Shown: positions 1 through 9,186 of the stretch, piece by piece
Layout of the letters: each line of letters opens with the position of its first letter
Numbering within the stretch: position 1 is the stretch's first letter
Source: CALLPQ01 sp039819545
Lineage (GTDB): Bacteria; Pseudomonadota; Alphaproteobacteria; Caulobacterales; Parvularculaceae
Direction of reading: 5' to 3'
Assembly (NCBI GenBank): GCA_039819545.1
Contig: JBCBRS010000024.1
Span: forward strand, 1-44,543
DNA length: 44,543 nt
Notes under the pieces: model-generated
What the model was told of the DNA's origin: nothing
The model's input: the letters and a program-made list of their open reading frames with translations, nothing else
Databases searched by the model: none
Translations under genes and position numbers: made by a program

Positions 1-375
1 CCGGCTATTATCATCAAGCAATCCGGCACCAGAGGCCGCCACATCGGTGATGTCCGTTCCCATCACAGTCACATCATCGCCATCGGCATCCCCGGTGATC
101 ACCACCGCACCGCCAGCCGTTGAGCCATCAATATTGAGTGCCTGCGTGGCGACCAACTCACCTTGCGTCAGGCGAATCAGCGCATCATTTTCAAACGCCT
201 CGCCCGCACCGCTGGCAAAAGTGATCGTATCCACACCCGCCATGGCATTAGCAAGCGCAATCGCTTCTCTAAGGGATAAATCACCCGCGCCACCAAAATT
301 GGCCAGAGACACCGTCCCCATTCCATCAAGATCATCGAGCTCATCTGTGGTGATTGTTACGGTGAATGTGGTCAT
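1..375 (-). CDS. CSLREA-domain beta-helix surface protein, N-terminal fragment (runs off window)
   Basis: The gene reads leftward from an ATG at 375 and is still open at base 1, giving 125 visible residues. A GGAGAG ribosome site lies about 10 bases upstream of the ATG. The protein has the CSLREA-type motif (LSLREAIALANAM), then a Gly/Asp/Thr-rich stretch with TQGELVAT and VVITGDADGDD phrases. In this family such stretches start a right-handed parallel beta-helix of a very large secreted or surface protein. No signal peptide is visible, so type I or another leaderless export is possible; that is inference. The fragment is nearly identical to the start of the gene at 40329, so these are recent paralogues. 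The function is probably adhesion or matrix, not proven here. Confidence 0.8.
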   Translation of the reverse strand, partial: MTTFTVTITTDELDDLDGMGTVSLANFGGAGDLSLREAIALANAMAGVDTITFASGAGEAFENDALIRLTQGELVATQALNIDGSTAGGAVVITGDADGDDVTVMGTDITDVAASGAGLLDDNSR

Positions 376-539
376 ACTTATTACGTCTCTCCATAAGCGA
401 ATGTTTCTGCCAACGCTCTCGCCGGTAACCGCACCATACCAACTGCGAGCAGCATCGCAATGCCGGTTCTCAAAAGCAGCCGCTTCGACACACAAAACCA
501 ATTTTTCTTTAAGACTTTGACCTGACGTAAAATCAACGC

Positions 540-950
540 GTGAGTTCTATTGAACTTTTAGTGGTCTATCTCGACTATGTGGAACATTTCCGCCCAAACG
601 ACGCAGAGTTTTACAACAATAGTCTTTTTAAGGTGGTCCTCGGCGATCAACAGGATGCGCGAGCAAGCGGTCTTAATCAGCTAATCCGTATAGAACAAAT
701 GTTTTCGATCATGACGGTTTCGGATGGTGGACTGGAGCCAGATACGGATCCCAAACTTCTGGGTCGTTATCTATCGATTCAGTTGATGAGTAGAATGGGT
801 ATGTGGAGTTCCAGATTCTTTGATCGGCGAGAATTTGTACGATTGGTAAAGCGGGCTTGGTGTGGTGTGCTTCTACAACACTGTACGGATACCTCCCGGC
901 CATACATATACCAGGCTTATCAAGATGCGGTGCAAGTTCTAGCGGTTTAG
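540..950 (+). CDS. hypothetical protein, 136 aa
   Basis: This open frame starts with GTG at 540 and encodes 136 residues. I do not recognise the family. It is rich in Leu, Arg, Tyr and Asp, has no signal peptide or membrane segment, and looks like a small soluble helical protein (for example LDYVEHFRPNDAEFYNNSLF near the start). No convincing ribosome site precedes the GTG, and no competing frame is better. It stands alone between the leftward CSLREA gene and the RHS gene, in sequence of lower GC than the chromosome. It could be an orphan immunity protein or a decayed gene; I am only moderately sure it is expressed. Confidence 0.4.
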   Translation: MSSIELLVVYLDYVEHFRPNDAEFYNNSLFKVVLGDQQDARASGLNQLIRIEQMFSIMTVSDGGLEPDTDPKLLGRYLSIQLMSRMGMWSSRFFDRREFVRLVKRAWCGVLLQHCTDTSRPYIYQAYQDAVQVLAV

Positions 951-1379
951 AACGCGTTTGTGATCGCCTCGCTTCTCCGTTTCAGAGCTTCTCAATGCCA
1001 TCTGACCCGACCCCAAAGGTGGTCCCAGTAAACTGGACAGGATGCTATGGTATATCCCGAAGGAGTATGGGTTGAACCCATCGGTGGGGCGGCCATTCGT
1101 CGACACTCACAAATATACTTCTCAAACCACGGACCAATCGGGAAGCACATCACAGGCTCAAATGTGCCAACTCGGAAACAAACTAGGGGGATGCAACGGG
1201 GGGCTCCGCCCCCCTTGCCAAGTTAGCGTGTAGTACACGCACATCTTGCGGTTTGTTCAATCACTATTTTTCTTTGGTTTATGAGGTAGCACTGCTACGT
1301 GATTTTCATTTTTGATGCTGCGCCCTCTTGACGATTTTGCCCGATTGTTTCTTCATATGGAAATTATGGGATTGGGAAC
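951..1379 (+). other. non-coding stretch with two hairpins before the RHS gene
   Basis: I see no credible gene in these 429 bases. A GGGGGC-TCC-GCCCCC hairpin lies at 1199-1213 and a perfect palindrome GCGTGTA-G-TACACGC at 1226-1240. Neither is followed by a T-run, so they are not typical intrinsic terminators. The stretch around 1004-1045 (ACCCCAAAGGTGG...AACTGGACAGG) weakly resembles an IS3-family end, but no transposase remains. The region presumably carries the RHS promoter. Confidence 0.4.
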
Positions 1380-4300
1380 ATGGGGATTTCAACGGGGAAC
1401 AAGTTATCCGCCGCTGCTGCATTGGTGTCAGCAAGTCTGTTGATGCTTCAAGCAGCCGAAGGCTTTGAACAATCTACAGAACCGTTTTCACATCTTCCGC
1501 CACCTACAGAACCTAATCCACTAGCCCCCTCGGCACTAAGTAGCGCACTGCAGCGTTCGTCTGCAAACTCTAGTGAGCCTGGTTTTGGTGGTTCGGGTGG
1601 CCCGCCAATACCATCGGTGGAATGGGAAGAGCGCCAAGAAGTCGACGCTCGGCTTCGGTCTTATGGCGCCGATATTATGGGCGATGGTATTGATCCGAAT
1701 ACGGGATCGATACAGTTCAATCATATCGACGTTAGCATTCCTGGAAACTCAAATCTTGAAGTTGCAATCCGTCGCCGGCGCAGTCAGGGCCTCTTCTATG
1801 ATGAACATACAAATGTAGAATTCGGCGATTGGGAGCTTGTTGTGCCGCGGATGCACGCCGTCAATGGTCATCAGGGGTGGACCGGCAACCGGTGTGCAAA
1901 TGGCTATTCTACGAACTTCCCACCAATAACGATTGGAAGCCTTAGTGGCGGTCAAACCAACGCAGCGACTTATGACGCTGGTGCATATGCCGAAGGCGTT
2001 GTCATCGATATGGCGTCTGGTACGATGCAGGTTTTGGAGAACAAGCAAGGCGCTCATTGGCCAAGCCAAGCAACTCATGTGACGACAGAAGGGTGGTATC
2101 TCACCTGTGGGAGCGCAAGCGATGGCGATCAGGGTTTCGTGGCCTATTCGACGTCTGGCGACAAATATACATTTGATACCGTGGTTGTTCATGAGCGGGC
2201 TGCGTTAGGCTCGTGGGGCGGGCCGCGCCTTAATCGAAAACGCACACTTCTGGCGGCTTCACGTGTTGAAGATGTTCACGGGAACTGGGTTGAATATGAT
2301 TACGACACTCAGAAACGCCTTACAGCCATTCGGTCCAATGATGGGCGTTTGATCACGCTATCCTACAGCGGTTCATCAAAGCTTGTTTCTTCCGTCTCCG
2401 CGAACGGGCGCACTTGGACTTATTCCTATAGTCCTACCACATATGACGATCCGTCGTGGCTGGGCAATTTTGAGCCCATGACCCGGCAAGAACTCCGCAC
2501 GGTGACACTCCCCGATGGTCAAGGCTGGTCGTTCCAACTTGATCAGATGAATGCACGGCCAGGCGCGGGGGAATATTGCGCTAATTTGGGTGGTACGCTA
2601 ACGGTAACTCATCCCTACGGAATGACGGGTACCTTTGTTTTGGCGGAAACCCGGCATAGGCGTAGTTTTGATATTCTCGAGCAAGTAATTTTTGAATGTC
2701 CGCGCGAAGATGTGACAACTCCGGGCCCGGGAGAAACGCCAGTCTACGACGTCACGGCAACCGATGTTATGGCCGTAGTATCAAAGACGTTATCCGGCCC
2801 TGATACACCTACGGCTACATGGTCTTATCAATATGAGCAAGATAATGGTGCTGCTGGGTCTTCATCGAGCGACCGCACAAATTTTACAATTGTCACAGAG
2901 CCCACCGGCGCAAAGATGAAATACTATCATCTCTGGGGCTCCGAACCATTGGGCAATAAACTCGTTAAAAAAGAGGTTATCGAAGCAGGCAATAACGCGA
3001 TCCTTCAAACAACGCAGACTGAATATAATTTGGAAGGGTCTGTTGGCTCCACCTTTATGAATTACGGTGCGCCAGCGCAAACGCTTTATCGCCCAGCGCG
3101 GATGTTCGAAACGATCATCACGAGGGGACCCGACGAATACACGACGCGCAATACCTACGATAGCAATTTTAGTTCAACGGACTATAGCTGGGGCGCACCG
3201 ATTCAAACGGATCAATGGAGCAACATTTCTGGCGGATATGCCAATCGCCGTATGACGGAAATGACCTATGAGCATAAGACGTCGAAATGGATTCTGTCTC
3301 TTCCAAAAACCACACGCTTTGCAGGCGTGCTGTTTGATAGTTTTGATTATGACGCTTTTGGAAGACTGACTGATCATGACAGGTTTGGCAGCGATTGGGC
3401 GACGTTTGGGTATTACACCTCCGGGGTGCAGGCGGGTCGCCTGCATTGGCGCGATGACGTCACGGGACGCCGCACGTCGCTCGCCAATTACAAGCGCGGT
3501 ATTCCGCAATCCCTCACGCGGCCCGATAATGTTGTTCTGTCACGGGTTGTGGACGACAATGGTTGGATAACGTCCTCGACGAACGCGCGAGGTTACACCG
3601 TTGGGTATGGCTTCAACGATGTCGGTTGGCTCACCAATATCGATATGTATGGGTCTTGGAGCGATACGACGATTACATACAGCGATCTCAGTAATGGTCC
3701 GAGGCAGATTATCAATCGCGGTCCGGAAAGAACAACAACAGATTATGATGCGTATTTGAGGCCAATCCTCGAACGGCGGCAGGCGGTCTCTGCGGGCGGC
3801 GGCAATATTTATATGAGCTATGAATATGATGGCCTTGGACGGAAAGTATTTGAGTCCTGGCCATCGCTGACCAGCTTGACTGACGACGGTGTCGAGACAA
3901 GCTATGACGCTCTGGGACGTCCCCTAACACAAAGGGAAAATGTCGCGCCGTTCGCAACGACTAGTTATCAATTTCTCAGCCTCAATCGGACGGTGATGAC
4001 CGATCCGGTCAATTCAGTTACCACCACAAAATATTCCGGATACGGCTCACCGGAAGACGGTGACCCGATTGAGGTCACCGATCCGCTCAATACCAAAACT
4101 CAGATGACGTATGACATTTACGGAAATCTGAAAACGGCGCGGCAATTCGGCTCGGTCAATGGATACAGTGTCGATCAAACCCAGCGATGGTACTACGATA
4201 GTCGTTACCGCCTCTGTCGTCATTCGGTGCCGGAAACCGGAGATACCATTTATAATTACGATACGCTTGATCGCTTAACGCGCCGTATTCCCGGCCAGAC

Positions 4301-6311
4301 GTCGGGATCGACGAACTGCCCGTTATTGGCGACATCACCGGATCGTATCGAATATGAGTATGACGATCTGGACCGTCTTGAATTCGTGGATTTTCCCGAC
4401 ACCACGCCGGATATAACCCACACCTATGACGCCAACGGCAACGTTATTCGAACACAGCGTGGGGTGACTGATTGGACGTACACCTACAATACGTTAGACT
4501 TGCCGCGGATAGAGCGCCTAAAGATTGATGGTCGGACCTATCAAAGTGTGCATGGTTACAATGCTGCAGGCCATGAAACGAGTGTGACATTCCCTGATGG
4601 AAAAAAGACTGCCTTTCATCCCGATGCGTTTGGTCGACCGAAACGCGTGATTGATGCGAATAGCCCACAAAAAACAAGGTGGGCAGACAGTATCACTTAC
4701 TTTGCCAATGGCCGAGTATCTAATGTGAGTTATCACAATGGCCACGCATTATCCCAAATGCAAAATGCCCGGCAACTGGTTTCGGGGATTGACGTTCGGT
4801 CACTGGGCGCGAGCGCGCAGGTCGCTGTTGATCTGACCTATGACTACGATTCAGGTGCGCGGATCACGGCGATTGACGATAACCTCAATGCCGGCTGGGA
4901 CCGCACCTTTGGCTATGATGCGGCCAGCCGCCTAACCTCGGCCACGGGCCCGTGGGGGTCTGGGGCAACGGCTGCAGACTATAAATACGATGCGCTCGGT
5001 AATATCCGTCGTAAGCAGGTCGGTTCGCGTGTGATTGAGATGCAGTATGACAGCCGCAATCGTCTGAGGCGGTTCCGCGACAGTACGGAAAATAACGCCT
5101 GGCAAACCCTAGCCTACGATGCTCGAGGCAATGTGCGCGATACCGGCACCAGTGCCTTTGGCGGTGTGCGCTTTACCTATGACCGGGCCGATCAACCCGT
5201 GAGCATGATTGATGCGGCCACGGGTAGTTTTGTTTATGACGGCAATCTCAAACGCGCGAAGCAAACGATCAACGGTAAGACGATATACACCGTCTACAGC
5301 GAATCAGGGTCGCTGATGTATCGCGACAACATCACTGATAATGAACGTACCAGCTATGTGGGCCGGGGCACCGGCATCCGCATCGTCAATGGCCAGCCGC
5401 GCTATACCCATAAGGATCATCTCGGTTCCCCCATTGCGGAGACCGACGCTTCCGGCAATGTGGTCTGGAAAGAACTCTACACCCCCTTCGGCCTGAAATG
5501 GACCGACCCTGCCGCTAACCGTGATAATGAGGGATATACCGGCCATATCGAGGATGGCGCCTCGGGCCTCACCTACATGCAAGCCCGGTATTATGACCCG
5601 GCACTGGGGCGGTTCTTGGCGAATGACCCTGTCGGGTTCGCCGACGGCGGGCCGGGGTATTTTAATAGATATTCGTATACCTTAAACAATCCGATGAGTT
5701 ACATCGACCCCAATGGTATGTGCGGAACAGGGACCCGGCTCGGCGATAACTCAAGCGCTCCGTGCAGAACGATAGCTGGGCCACAATTTTCTGCTCGTGG
5801 TGGTCAGGACTCACAGCAAAAACCGGCTAATTCGCATGGTGATGAACATTCACAGCTTTCCACCTCAAATGCAAATTCAATTGCATTGGTTTCGGAAGAG
5901 GTAGATTCAGATGAACAAAGGTTTTTACCACGTTTTGCGCGCCCGCGATACCCGACTGGAGTACCTAAAGGTCAAGCTGCTCAAAACTTGTTCCGCTGGG
6001 GTAAAGGTCCTGGTTCTGGAAATAAATGGGCTCTACGATTAAAGAATGATTCAGGTTTTCGAAGTACTGTCAAAGACAACTTACTAAGAAAAGGAATAAC
6101 AAGGGGCCAGCTTCAAAGATTGGGACGAGTGTATAGAGATCGAGCAAGGAGGATCGAAAAAAGTGGTAAAGGCGACCCGAGTACGCCGTTGGGGAGAGCT
6201 GATGGAATAAAACAATTATTGCGAATATATCCGAGGAGTTTACCGCGCGGTGTCCAACCTATGTCCGACATAACGTTTGATTGTAACTATACGGAGCGAG
6301 AGTGTGCGTAA
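1380..6311 (+). CDS. RHS repeat protein with variable C-terminal toxin-like domain
   Basis: This 1643-residue polymorphic-toxin protein starts at ATG 1380 (GGGA just upstream). Residues 1-30 form a basic, then hydrophobic, signal-peptide-like segment ending near AAEG, so Sec export to the periplasm or surface is likely. From about residue 280 to 1420 many YD/RHS repeats follow (YEYDGLGRK, YDALGRPL, YDANGNV and others), which in this family build a beta-cocoon shell around the toxin. The conserved RHS core spans about 1344-1446 (HKDHLGSP, ARYYDPALGRF, NRYSYTLNNP, DPNGM). The last about 197 residues diverge from the core and are the presumed toxin: a low-complexity linker, then a basic helical segment (KDNLLRKGITRGQLQRLG, RRIEKSGKGDPSTPLGRADG). 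I do not recognise its catalytic class. The stop overlaps the next small gene, a usual toxin/immunity arrangement. Confidence 0.9.
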   Translation: MGISTGNKLSAAAALVSASLLMLQAAEGFEQSTEPFSHLPPPTEPNPLAPSALSSALQRSSANSSEPGFGGSGGPPIPSVEWEERQEVDARLRSYGADIMGDGIDPNTGSIQFNHIDVSIPGNSNLEVAIRRRRSQGLFYDEHTNVEFGDWELVVPRMHAVNGHQGWTGNRCANGYSTNFPPITIGSLSGGQTNAATYDAGAYAEGVVIDMASGTMQVLENKQGAHWPSQATHVTTEGWYLTCGSASDGDQGFVAYSTSGDKYTFDTVVVHERAALGSWGGPRLNRKRTLLAASRVEDVHGNWVEYDYDTQKRLTAIRSNDGRLITLSYSGSSKLVSSVSANGRTWTYSYSPTTYDDPSWLGNFEPMTRQELRTVTLPDGQGWSFQLDQMNARPGAGEYCANLGGTLTVTHPYGMTGTFVLAETRHRRSFDILEQVIFECPREDVTTPGPGETPVYDVTATDVMAVVSKTLSGPDTPTATWSYQYEQDNGAAGSSSSDRTNFTIVTEPTGAKMKYYHLWGSEPLGNKLVKKEVIEAGNNAILQTTQTEYNLEGSVGSTFMNYGAPAQTLYRPARMFETIITRGPDEYTTRNTYDSNFSSTDYSWGAPIQTDQWSNISGGYANRRMTEMTYEHKTSKWILSLPKTTRFAGVLFDSFDYDAFGRLTDHDRFGSDWATFGYYTSGVQAGRLHWRDDVTGRRTSLANYKRGIPQSLTRPDNVVLSRVVDDNGWITSSTNARGYTVGYGFNDVGWLTNIDMYGSWSDTTITYSDLSNGPRQIINRGPERTTTDYDAYLRPILERRQAVSAGGGNIYMSYEYDGLGRKVFESWPSLTSLTDDGVETSYDALGRPLTQRENVAPFATTSYQFLSLNRTVMTDPVNSVTTTKYSGYGSPEDGDPIEVTDPLNTKTQMTYDIYGNLKTARQFGSVNGYSVDQTQRWYYDSRYRLCRHSVPETGDTIYNYDTLDRLTRRIPGQTSGSTNCPLLATSPDRIEYEYDDLDRLEFVDFPDTTPDITHTYDANGNVIRTQRGVTDWTYTYNTLDLPRIERLKIDGRTYQSVHGYNAAGHETSVTFPDGKKTAFHPDAFGRPKRVIDANSPQKTRWADSITYFANGRVSNVSYHNGHALSQMQNARQLVSGIDVRSLGASAQVAVDLTYDYDSGARITAIDDNLNAGWDRTFGYDAASRLTSATGPWGSGATAADYKYDALGNIRRKQVGSRVIEMQYDSRNRLRRFRDSTENNAWQTLAYDARGNVRDTGTSAFGGVRFTYDRADQPVSMIDAATGSFVYDGNLKRAKQTINGKTIYTVYSESGSLMYRDNITDNERTSYVGRGTGIRIVNGQPRYTHKDHLGSPIAETDASGNVVWKELYTPFGLKWTDPAANRDNEGYTGHIEDGASGLTYMQARYYDPALGRFLANDPVGFADGGPGYFNRYSYTLNNPMSYIDPNGMCGTGTRLGDNSSAPCRTIAGPQFSARGGQDSQQKPANSHGDEHSQLSTSNANSIALVSEEVDSDEQRFLPRFARPRYPTGVPKGQAAQNLFRWGKGPGSGNKWALRLKNDSGFRSTVKDNLLRKGITRGQLQRLGRVYRDRARRIEKSGKGDPSTPLGRADGIKQLLRIYPRSLPRGVQPMSDITFDCNYTERECA

Positions 6312-6537
6312 AAACCTGTCATTAAAGATCCAGTCTTCTGGCGGACAAATTCGTTCATTTGAGTTAGAGCCATATGCTCAATTGTTTGAAATAGAATGCA
6401 AAGGCGAGTTAGAAGTAAAAATTCCTATAAGCGAACTTGAGGACATTGAAATCAGCCTAGACGAAAATCGGAGCTTGTTGATATTTTGTGAGGCGCCCTC
6501 ACTACAGGTATTCAAAAATAATAAAAGGATTTTTTAG
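6304..6537 (+). CDS. candidate immunity protein for the RHS tail, 77 aa
   Basis: A GTG at 6304 overlaps the RHS stop by eight bases (GTGCGTAA) and has GGAG seven bases upstream, so I prefer it to the upstream TTG at 6277. The product is a 77-residue acidic protein with alternating strands (SLKIQSSGGQIRSFELE, GELEVKIPISELEDIEISLD), no signal peptide and no membrane segment. I do not recognise the family. Its position directly behind a variable RHS C-terminus, with overlapping reading frames and low GC, is how cognate immunity genes are normally found, so cytoplasmic neutralisation of the tail toxin is the best inference. Homology does not show this. Confidence 0.6.
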   Translation: MRKNLSLKIQSSGGQIRSFELEPYAQLFEIECKGELEVKIPISELEDIEISLDENRSLLIFCEAPSLQVFKNNKRIF

Positions 6538-6556
6538 ATTTCTCCTTTAGTTGCCT

Positions 6557-6834
6557 GTGATTGAGCTGCAGTATGACAGCCGCAATCGTTTAAGGCGCTT
6601 CCGCGACAGTAAAAGAAATAACGCCTGGCCTACGATGCTCGGGGCAATGTGCGCGATACCGGCACCAGTGCCTTTGGCGGGGTGCGCTTTACTTATGACC
6701 GGGCCGATCAACCCGTGAGCATGATTGATGCAGCCACGGGTAGTTTTTGTATGACGGTAATCTTAAACGCGCGAAACAGATCATAAACGGCAAATCGATC
6801 TACACGATCTATAGCCAATCGGGCGCACTGATGT
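6557..6834 (+). pseudogene. displaced, broken RHS core fragment
   Basis: This stretch is a close copy of 5031-5319 of the RHS gene upstream. It carries the same run from VIEMQYDSRNRLRRFRDS through the segment encoding DQPVSMIDAATGSF to the start of YSESGSLM. A ten-base deletion in the part encoding NAWQTLAYDARG and a further change near SFVYDG break the frame, and similarity stops abruptly at about 6834. It has no start of its own. It looks like the leftover of an older RHS 3' end, pushed downstream when a new C-terminal cassette was acquired, or the scar of a duplication. The old toxin end is missing because an IS5-type remnant begins at the junction. Confidence 0.85.
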
Positions 6835-6837
6835 TCG

Positions 6838-6878
6838 ATCACTGCCCATTCTCCAGCGGTCAAATCAAAGCGTCCCAT
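6838..6878 (-). mobile_element. remnant of an IS5-family transposase N-terminus
   Basis: On the minus strand an ATG at 6878 starts MGRFDLTAGEWAVIEH, closely resembling the conserved start of IS5-family DDE transposases (RFDLTDxEWxVIEPLLP). Similarity ends after about 14 codons, where the broken RHS fragment takes over. The element therefore survives only as its left end. The upstream bases at about 6879-7045 may include the inverted-repeat end (the GAGACTCTGAAGC stretch near 6897), but no partner end is visible. It marks an insertion followed by deletion at the RHS cassette junction. Confidence 0.55.
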
Positions 6879-7045
6879 GAAAGCTTCCTTGGTGCAGAGA
6901 CTCTGAAGCACGCTTTGCACTGTCAAATTAATCAGATAATTGTCCACAGACGCTGGGATTTGCAGTTGCACCGTTTCCAACAGGAGAGCAGATCATCACA
7001 ATTCTGGCCGACCGGGAACGCGGAGTTAAGACCAAGAAAGTCGAC

Positions 7046-7468
7046 TCACGGGTTGGGTTTGCAATTTCTAGGAATTATTCGCTTCAGGCGAGCGTATGAC
7101 ATTATAGGGTCGGCATCATCCCATGCATAATCGTAGAGCATTTTCATGATGTCGCGATACCCATAATCACGCGCTACGTCAAAAGCTGTTCTGTGGTGAC
7201 GATCTTCAGTATTAACAAAAAAACTTTCAGCTTTTATTGCAATATTGATAAATTCTATTTGTCCATTTTTTGCAGCAATATGAATGGGAGTCATTAAAGT
7301 GTCGGGGTCTTGAAAGTCCAAACGCCCGCCTGTGCTGAGATACGCATTCAAGGTAACCAGATTGCCGTAACGCGCGGCAACAAAAAGGTCTTTTTCATTA
7401 ACAGTTTCTATAGGCATTTTCCACTTTTTATCTATTTTACTTACGAGTAAGGACATAGTATACCTCAT
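7046..7468 (-). CDS. ankyrin-repeat protein, 140 aa
   Basis: The gene reads leftward from ATG 7468, whose ATGA overlaps the stop of the gene upstream, so translation is coupled; a second Met five codons in is an alternative start. The protein contains about three ankyrin units: DLFVAARYGNLVTLNAYLSTGG, then TPIHIAAKNGQIEFINIAIK, then TAFDVARDYGYRDIMKMLYDY. The TPxHxAAxNG and TAxDxAxxxG phrases are typical. It has no signal peptide. Ankyrin repeats mediate protein binding, so it may bind or regulate the partner encoded by the preceding gene. In many bacterial loci small ankyrin proteins act as immunity or antitoxin-like partners; applying that here is inference. Confidence 0.75.
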   Translation of the reverse strand: MRYTMSLLVSKIDKKWKMPIETVNEKDLFVAARYGNLVTLNAYLSTGGRLDFQDPDTLMTPIHIAAKNGQIEFINIAIKAESFFVNTEDRHHRTAFDVARDYGYRDIMKMLYDYAWDDADPIMSYARLKRIIPRNCKPNP

Positions 7469-8418
7469 TTATTCTTTTTTGCAACGTTTAACTTGTCAGG
7501 CCTTTCCCCAAGCTTTCGAAACAAGAGATATTGCTGATCTGGATGGGATTGACCGTAGATATCGAAAATTCGTTCTAATGGTTGACAAATCGTTAATTCC
7601 TGGCCTGCAAGCGTCATTGCGGTTGAGACAGCCGCTGGCCGGTTAACTGGCGTTTTTGTAAAGCCCTGCGTTCGGCACCAATGCCCCGTCACCGATAAAC
7701 ATTCATCTTCATTTTCGCCATTCCGGTCTTCATCAAGAATCCCAAATCCGTGTGTCCAGGTCAGCATGCTTGAGCGTTCAATTTGATTGACAATGGCGTC
7801 AACTTCCCCCGGGGTTATTAAATACGTCCGTATTAACAATGGAGAAAAGTTGATCTGCCCATTCAGGGGATGATGATACATCGTAAAATCAACAACACCC
7901 CCCACAAACTCTCCCACTAAAAGGAGGTGAAGGGATTTACTTGATGCATCCATAGCTATTAGCTTTGAGTCCTCGATATTACGGACAATTGGCCTTTGCG
8001 ACTTTGCCACTTTTGGTGAGCCATGTATGAATGACAGGGTGGATTTATGGTGCTCAATAAAACGTCGGAAAAGTTTTATTCTTAAACCGGTAAGTTCACC
8101 TTCGAGGTCAAGGCGTTCAATATACCTGTGAACGTATTTGAACGCGTCGTCGCCTGGAGGGTTTGACATGTCCTTGATAGATTTTCCTAACCAGGACTTC
8201 AGGGTGACAGGCTTGAGTGGAAACACTTCACCTTTGTGGAGCTGCTCGATTTCAGGCGCCATTATGAGATCGTATAGACGCTCCCAGGGCATCCGCGTTG
8301 TCTTTTTCGTTTTTTCAGATTGAATTTTCTGCGCTTGAACGTGGAGCAATTCGCCACACATTTGCTTGAAATGAAAACTGCTTGCGCGGTGTATATTTGG
8401 ATTGAATTTTTGAGTCAC
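7465..8418 (-). CDS. hypothetical protein, 317 aa, coupled to the ankyrin gene
   Basis: This 317-residue soluble protein starts at ATG 8418 on the minus strand, and I do not recognise its family. The first half is basic and helical (KPVTLKSWLGKSI, YVHRYIERLDLEGELTGLRIKLFRRFIEHHK). The second half is more strand-like (SLHLLLVGEFVGGVVDFTMYHHPLNGQ). No signal peptide, membrane segment or clear catalytic motif is visible. It is the first gene of a two-gene unit whose second member is the ankyrin protein, and it diverges from the gene at 8613 across an AT-rich gap that probably holds both promoters. The context is an accessory region, so a role in conflict or element maintenance is possible but unproven. 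Confidence 0.65.
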   Translation of the reverse strand: MTQKFNPNIHRASSFHFKQMCGELLHVQAQKIQSEKTKKTTRMPWERLYDLIMAPEIEQLHKGEVFPLKPVTLKSWLGKSIKDMSNPPGDDAFKYVHRYIERLDLEGELTGLRIKLFRRFIEHHKSTLSFIHGSPKVAKSQRPIVRNIEDSKLIAMDASSKSLHLLLVGEFVGGVVDFTMYHHPLNGQINFSPLLIRTYLITPGEVDAIVNQIERSSMLTWTHGFGILDEDRNGENEDECLSVTGHWCRTQGFTKTPVNRPAAVSTAMTLAGQELTICQPLERIFDIYGQSHPDQQYLLFRKLGERPDKLNVAKKNK

Positions 8419-8612
8419 GATTTCGCGGATTTTTTTCCAAATTTAGAAAATTTTTTTCTCTTTTCAGCGTATCCGTTACCAAAGTTGAAGATCGAATGGA
8501 CGGACTTCGAAACAGAACTTCTTGGACAAGATTTCCCCTGTTTGCGAGATTGACCATGTAATCCCGCATCCATCCGAATACAGACATGTGTTCGCTTAAG
8601 AGGGCAAGTCCG

Positions 8613-9110
8613 ATGACAGAAAAAGATGACAACAAGTTGCCAATTGGTTCGAGCATCCACAGCGGTACACGTCGGATCGCAAGGGTCGTGGAAGAGAGCG
8701 ACATTCTCAGAGAGTACTTTGAACAACCACATCAAGCGATTCTAAAGCTCTTGACCAAACCTGCAATCCAAACACTACGCGACCATACAGGAGAGCATTT
8801 GAACGGGCCTAATGCCGGTATCGGTCAGGTTGTTGATTTGATGCACCCAATTGTCAGGCGTTGGGCCCATGAATGCTATCAAGACCACATCTCAAAATCA
8901 TTCAGTGCTGACAACATGCGGGATTTTGTTGGTCGGAAGCGTAAATCTAATCTTGTCATACCAGCACGTTTGTTTGTGCACTGTTATATCTGGATCACGA
9001 CACCTGCCTATCGGAATGCGTGGGGCCCGTTCGATCCGATGGACGATGATCCCACAGGCGCTGTGCCTCCTGGAAACTCTCCAATCTCTCCGCCAATAAT
9101 CTCGGGCTAA
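8613..9110 (+). CDS. hypothetical protein, 165 aa
   Basis: I place the start at ATG 8613, which has an AAGAGGG ribosome site about eight bases upstream; an in-frame ATG at 8586 lacks one. The protein is soluble and unrecognised. It has a basic N-terminus, a helical middle (EYFEQPHQAILKLLTKPAIQ, VVDLMHPIVRRWAHECYQDH) and a proline-rich acidic tail (DPMDDDPTGAVPPGNSP). It is the first rightward gene before the conjugation-like module and may be the first gene of that element. No known domain can be assigned by eye. Confidence 0.55.
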   Translation: MTEKDDNKLPIGSSIHSGTRRIARVVEESDILREYFEQPHQAILKLLTKPAIQTLRDHTGEHLNGPNAGIGQVVDLMHPIVRRWAHECYQDHISKSFSADNMRDFVGRKRKSNLVIPARLFVHCYIWITTPAYRNAWGPFDPMDDDPTGAVPPGNSPISPPIISG

Positions 9111-9186
9111 GCCGATAGGTCTCCGTTTGAAGGGGTGCCATTTGAGGGGCGTGCAACTCCGCACATCCTAAAAAATGGAGACCCCA

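Noticed and set aside
1..77. Biological terminal inverted repeat of a linear replicon or transposon
   Set aside because: The exact 77-base length with mismatch at base 78 and location inside repeated genes fits a k-mer break; no telomere or transposase features are present.
47..520. Rightward 157-codon frame at the left edge
   Set aside because: It is antisense to the leftward CSLREA fragment and matches the same composition shadow seen in the right gene.
1004..1045. Intact IS3-family insertion sequence
   Set aside because: Only a weak terminal-like motif is present; no transposase frame or second end is found nearby.
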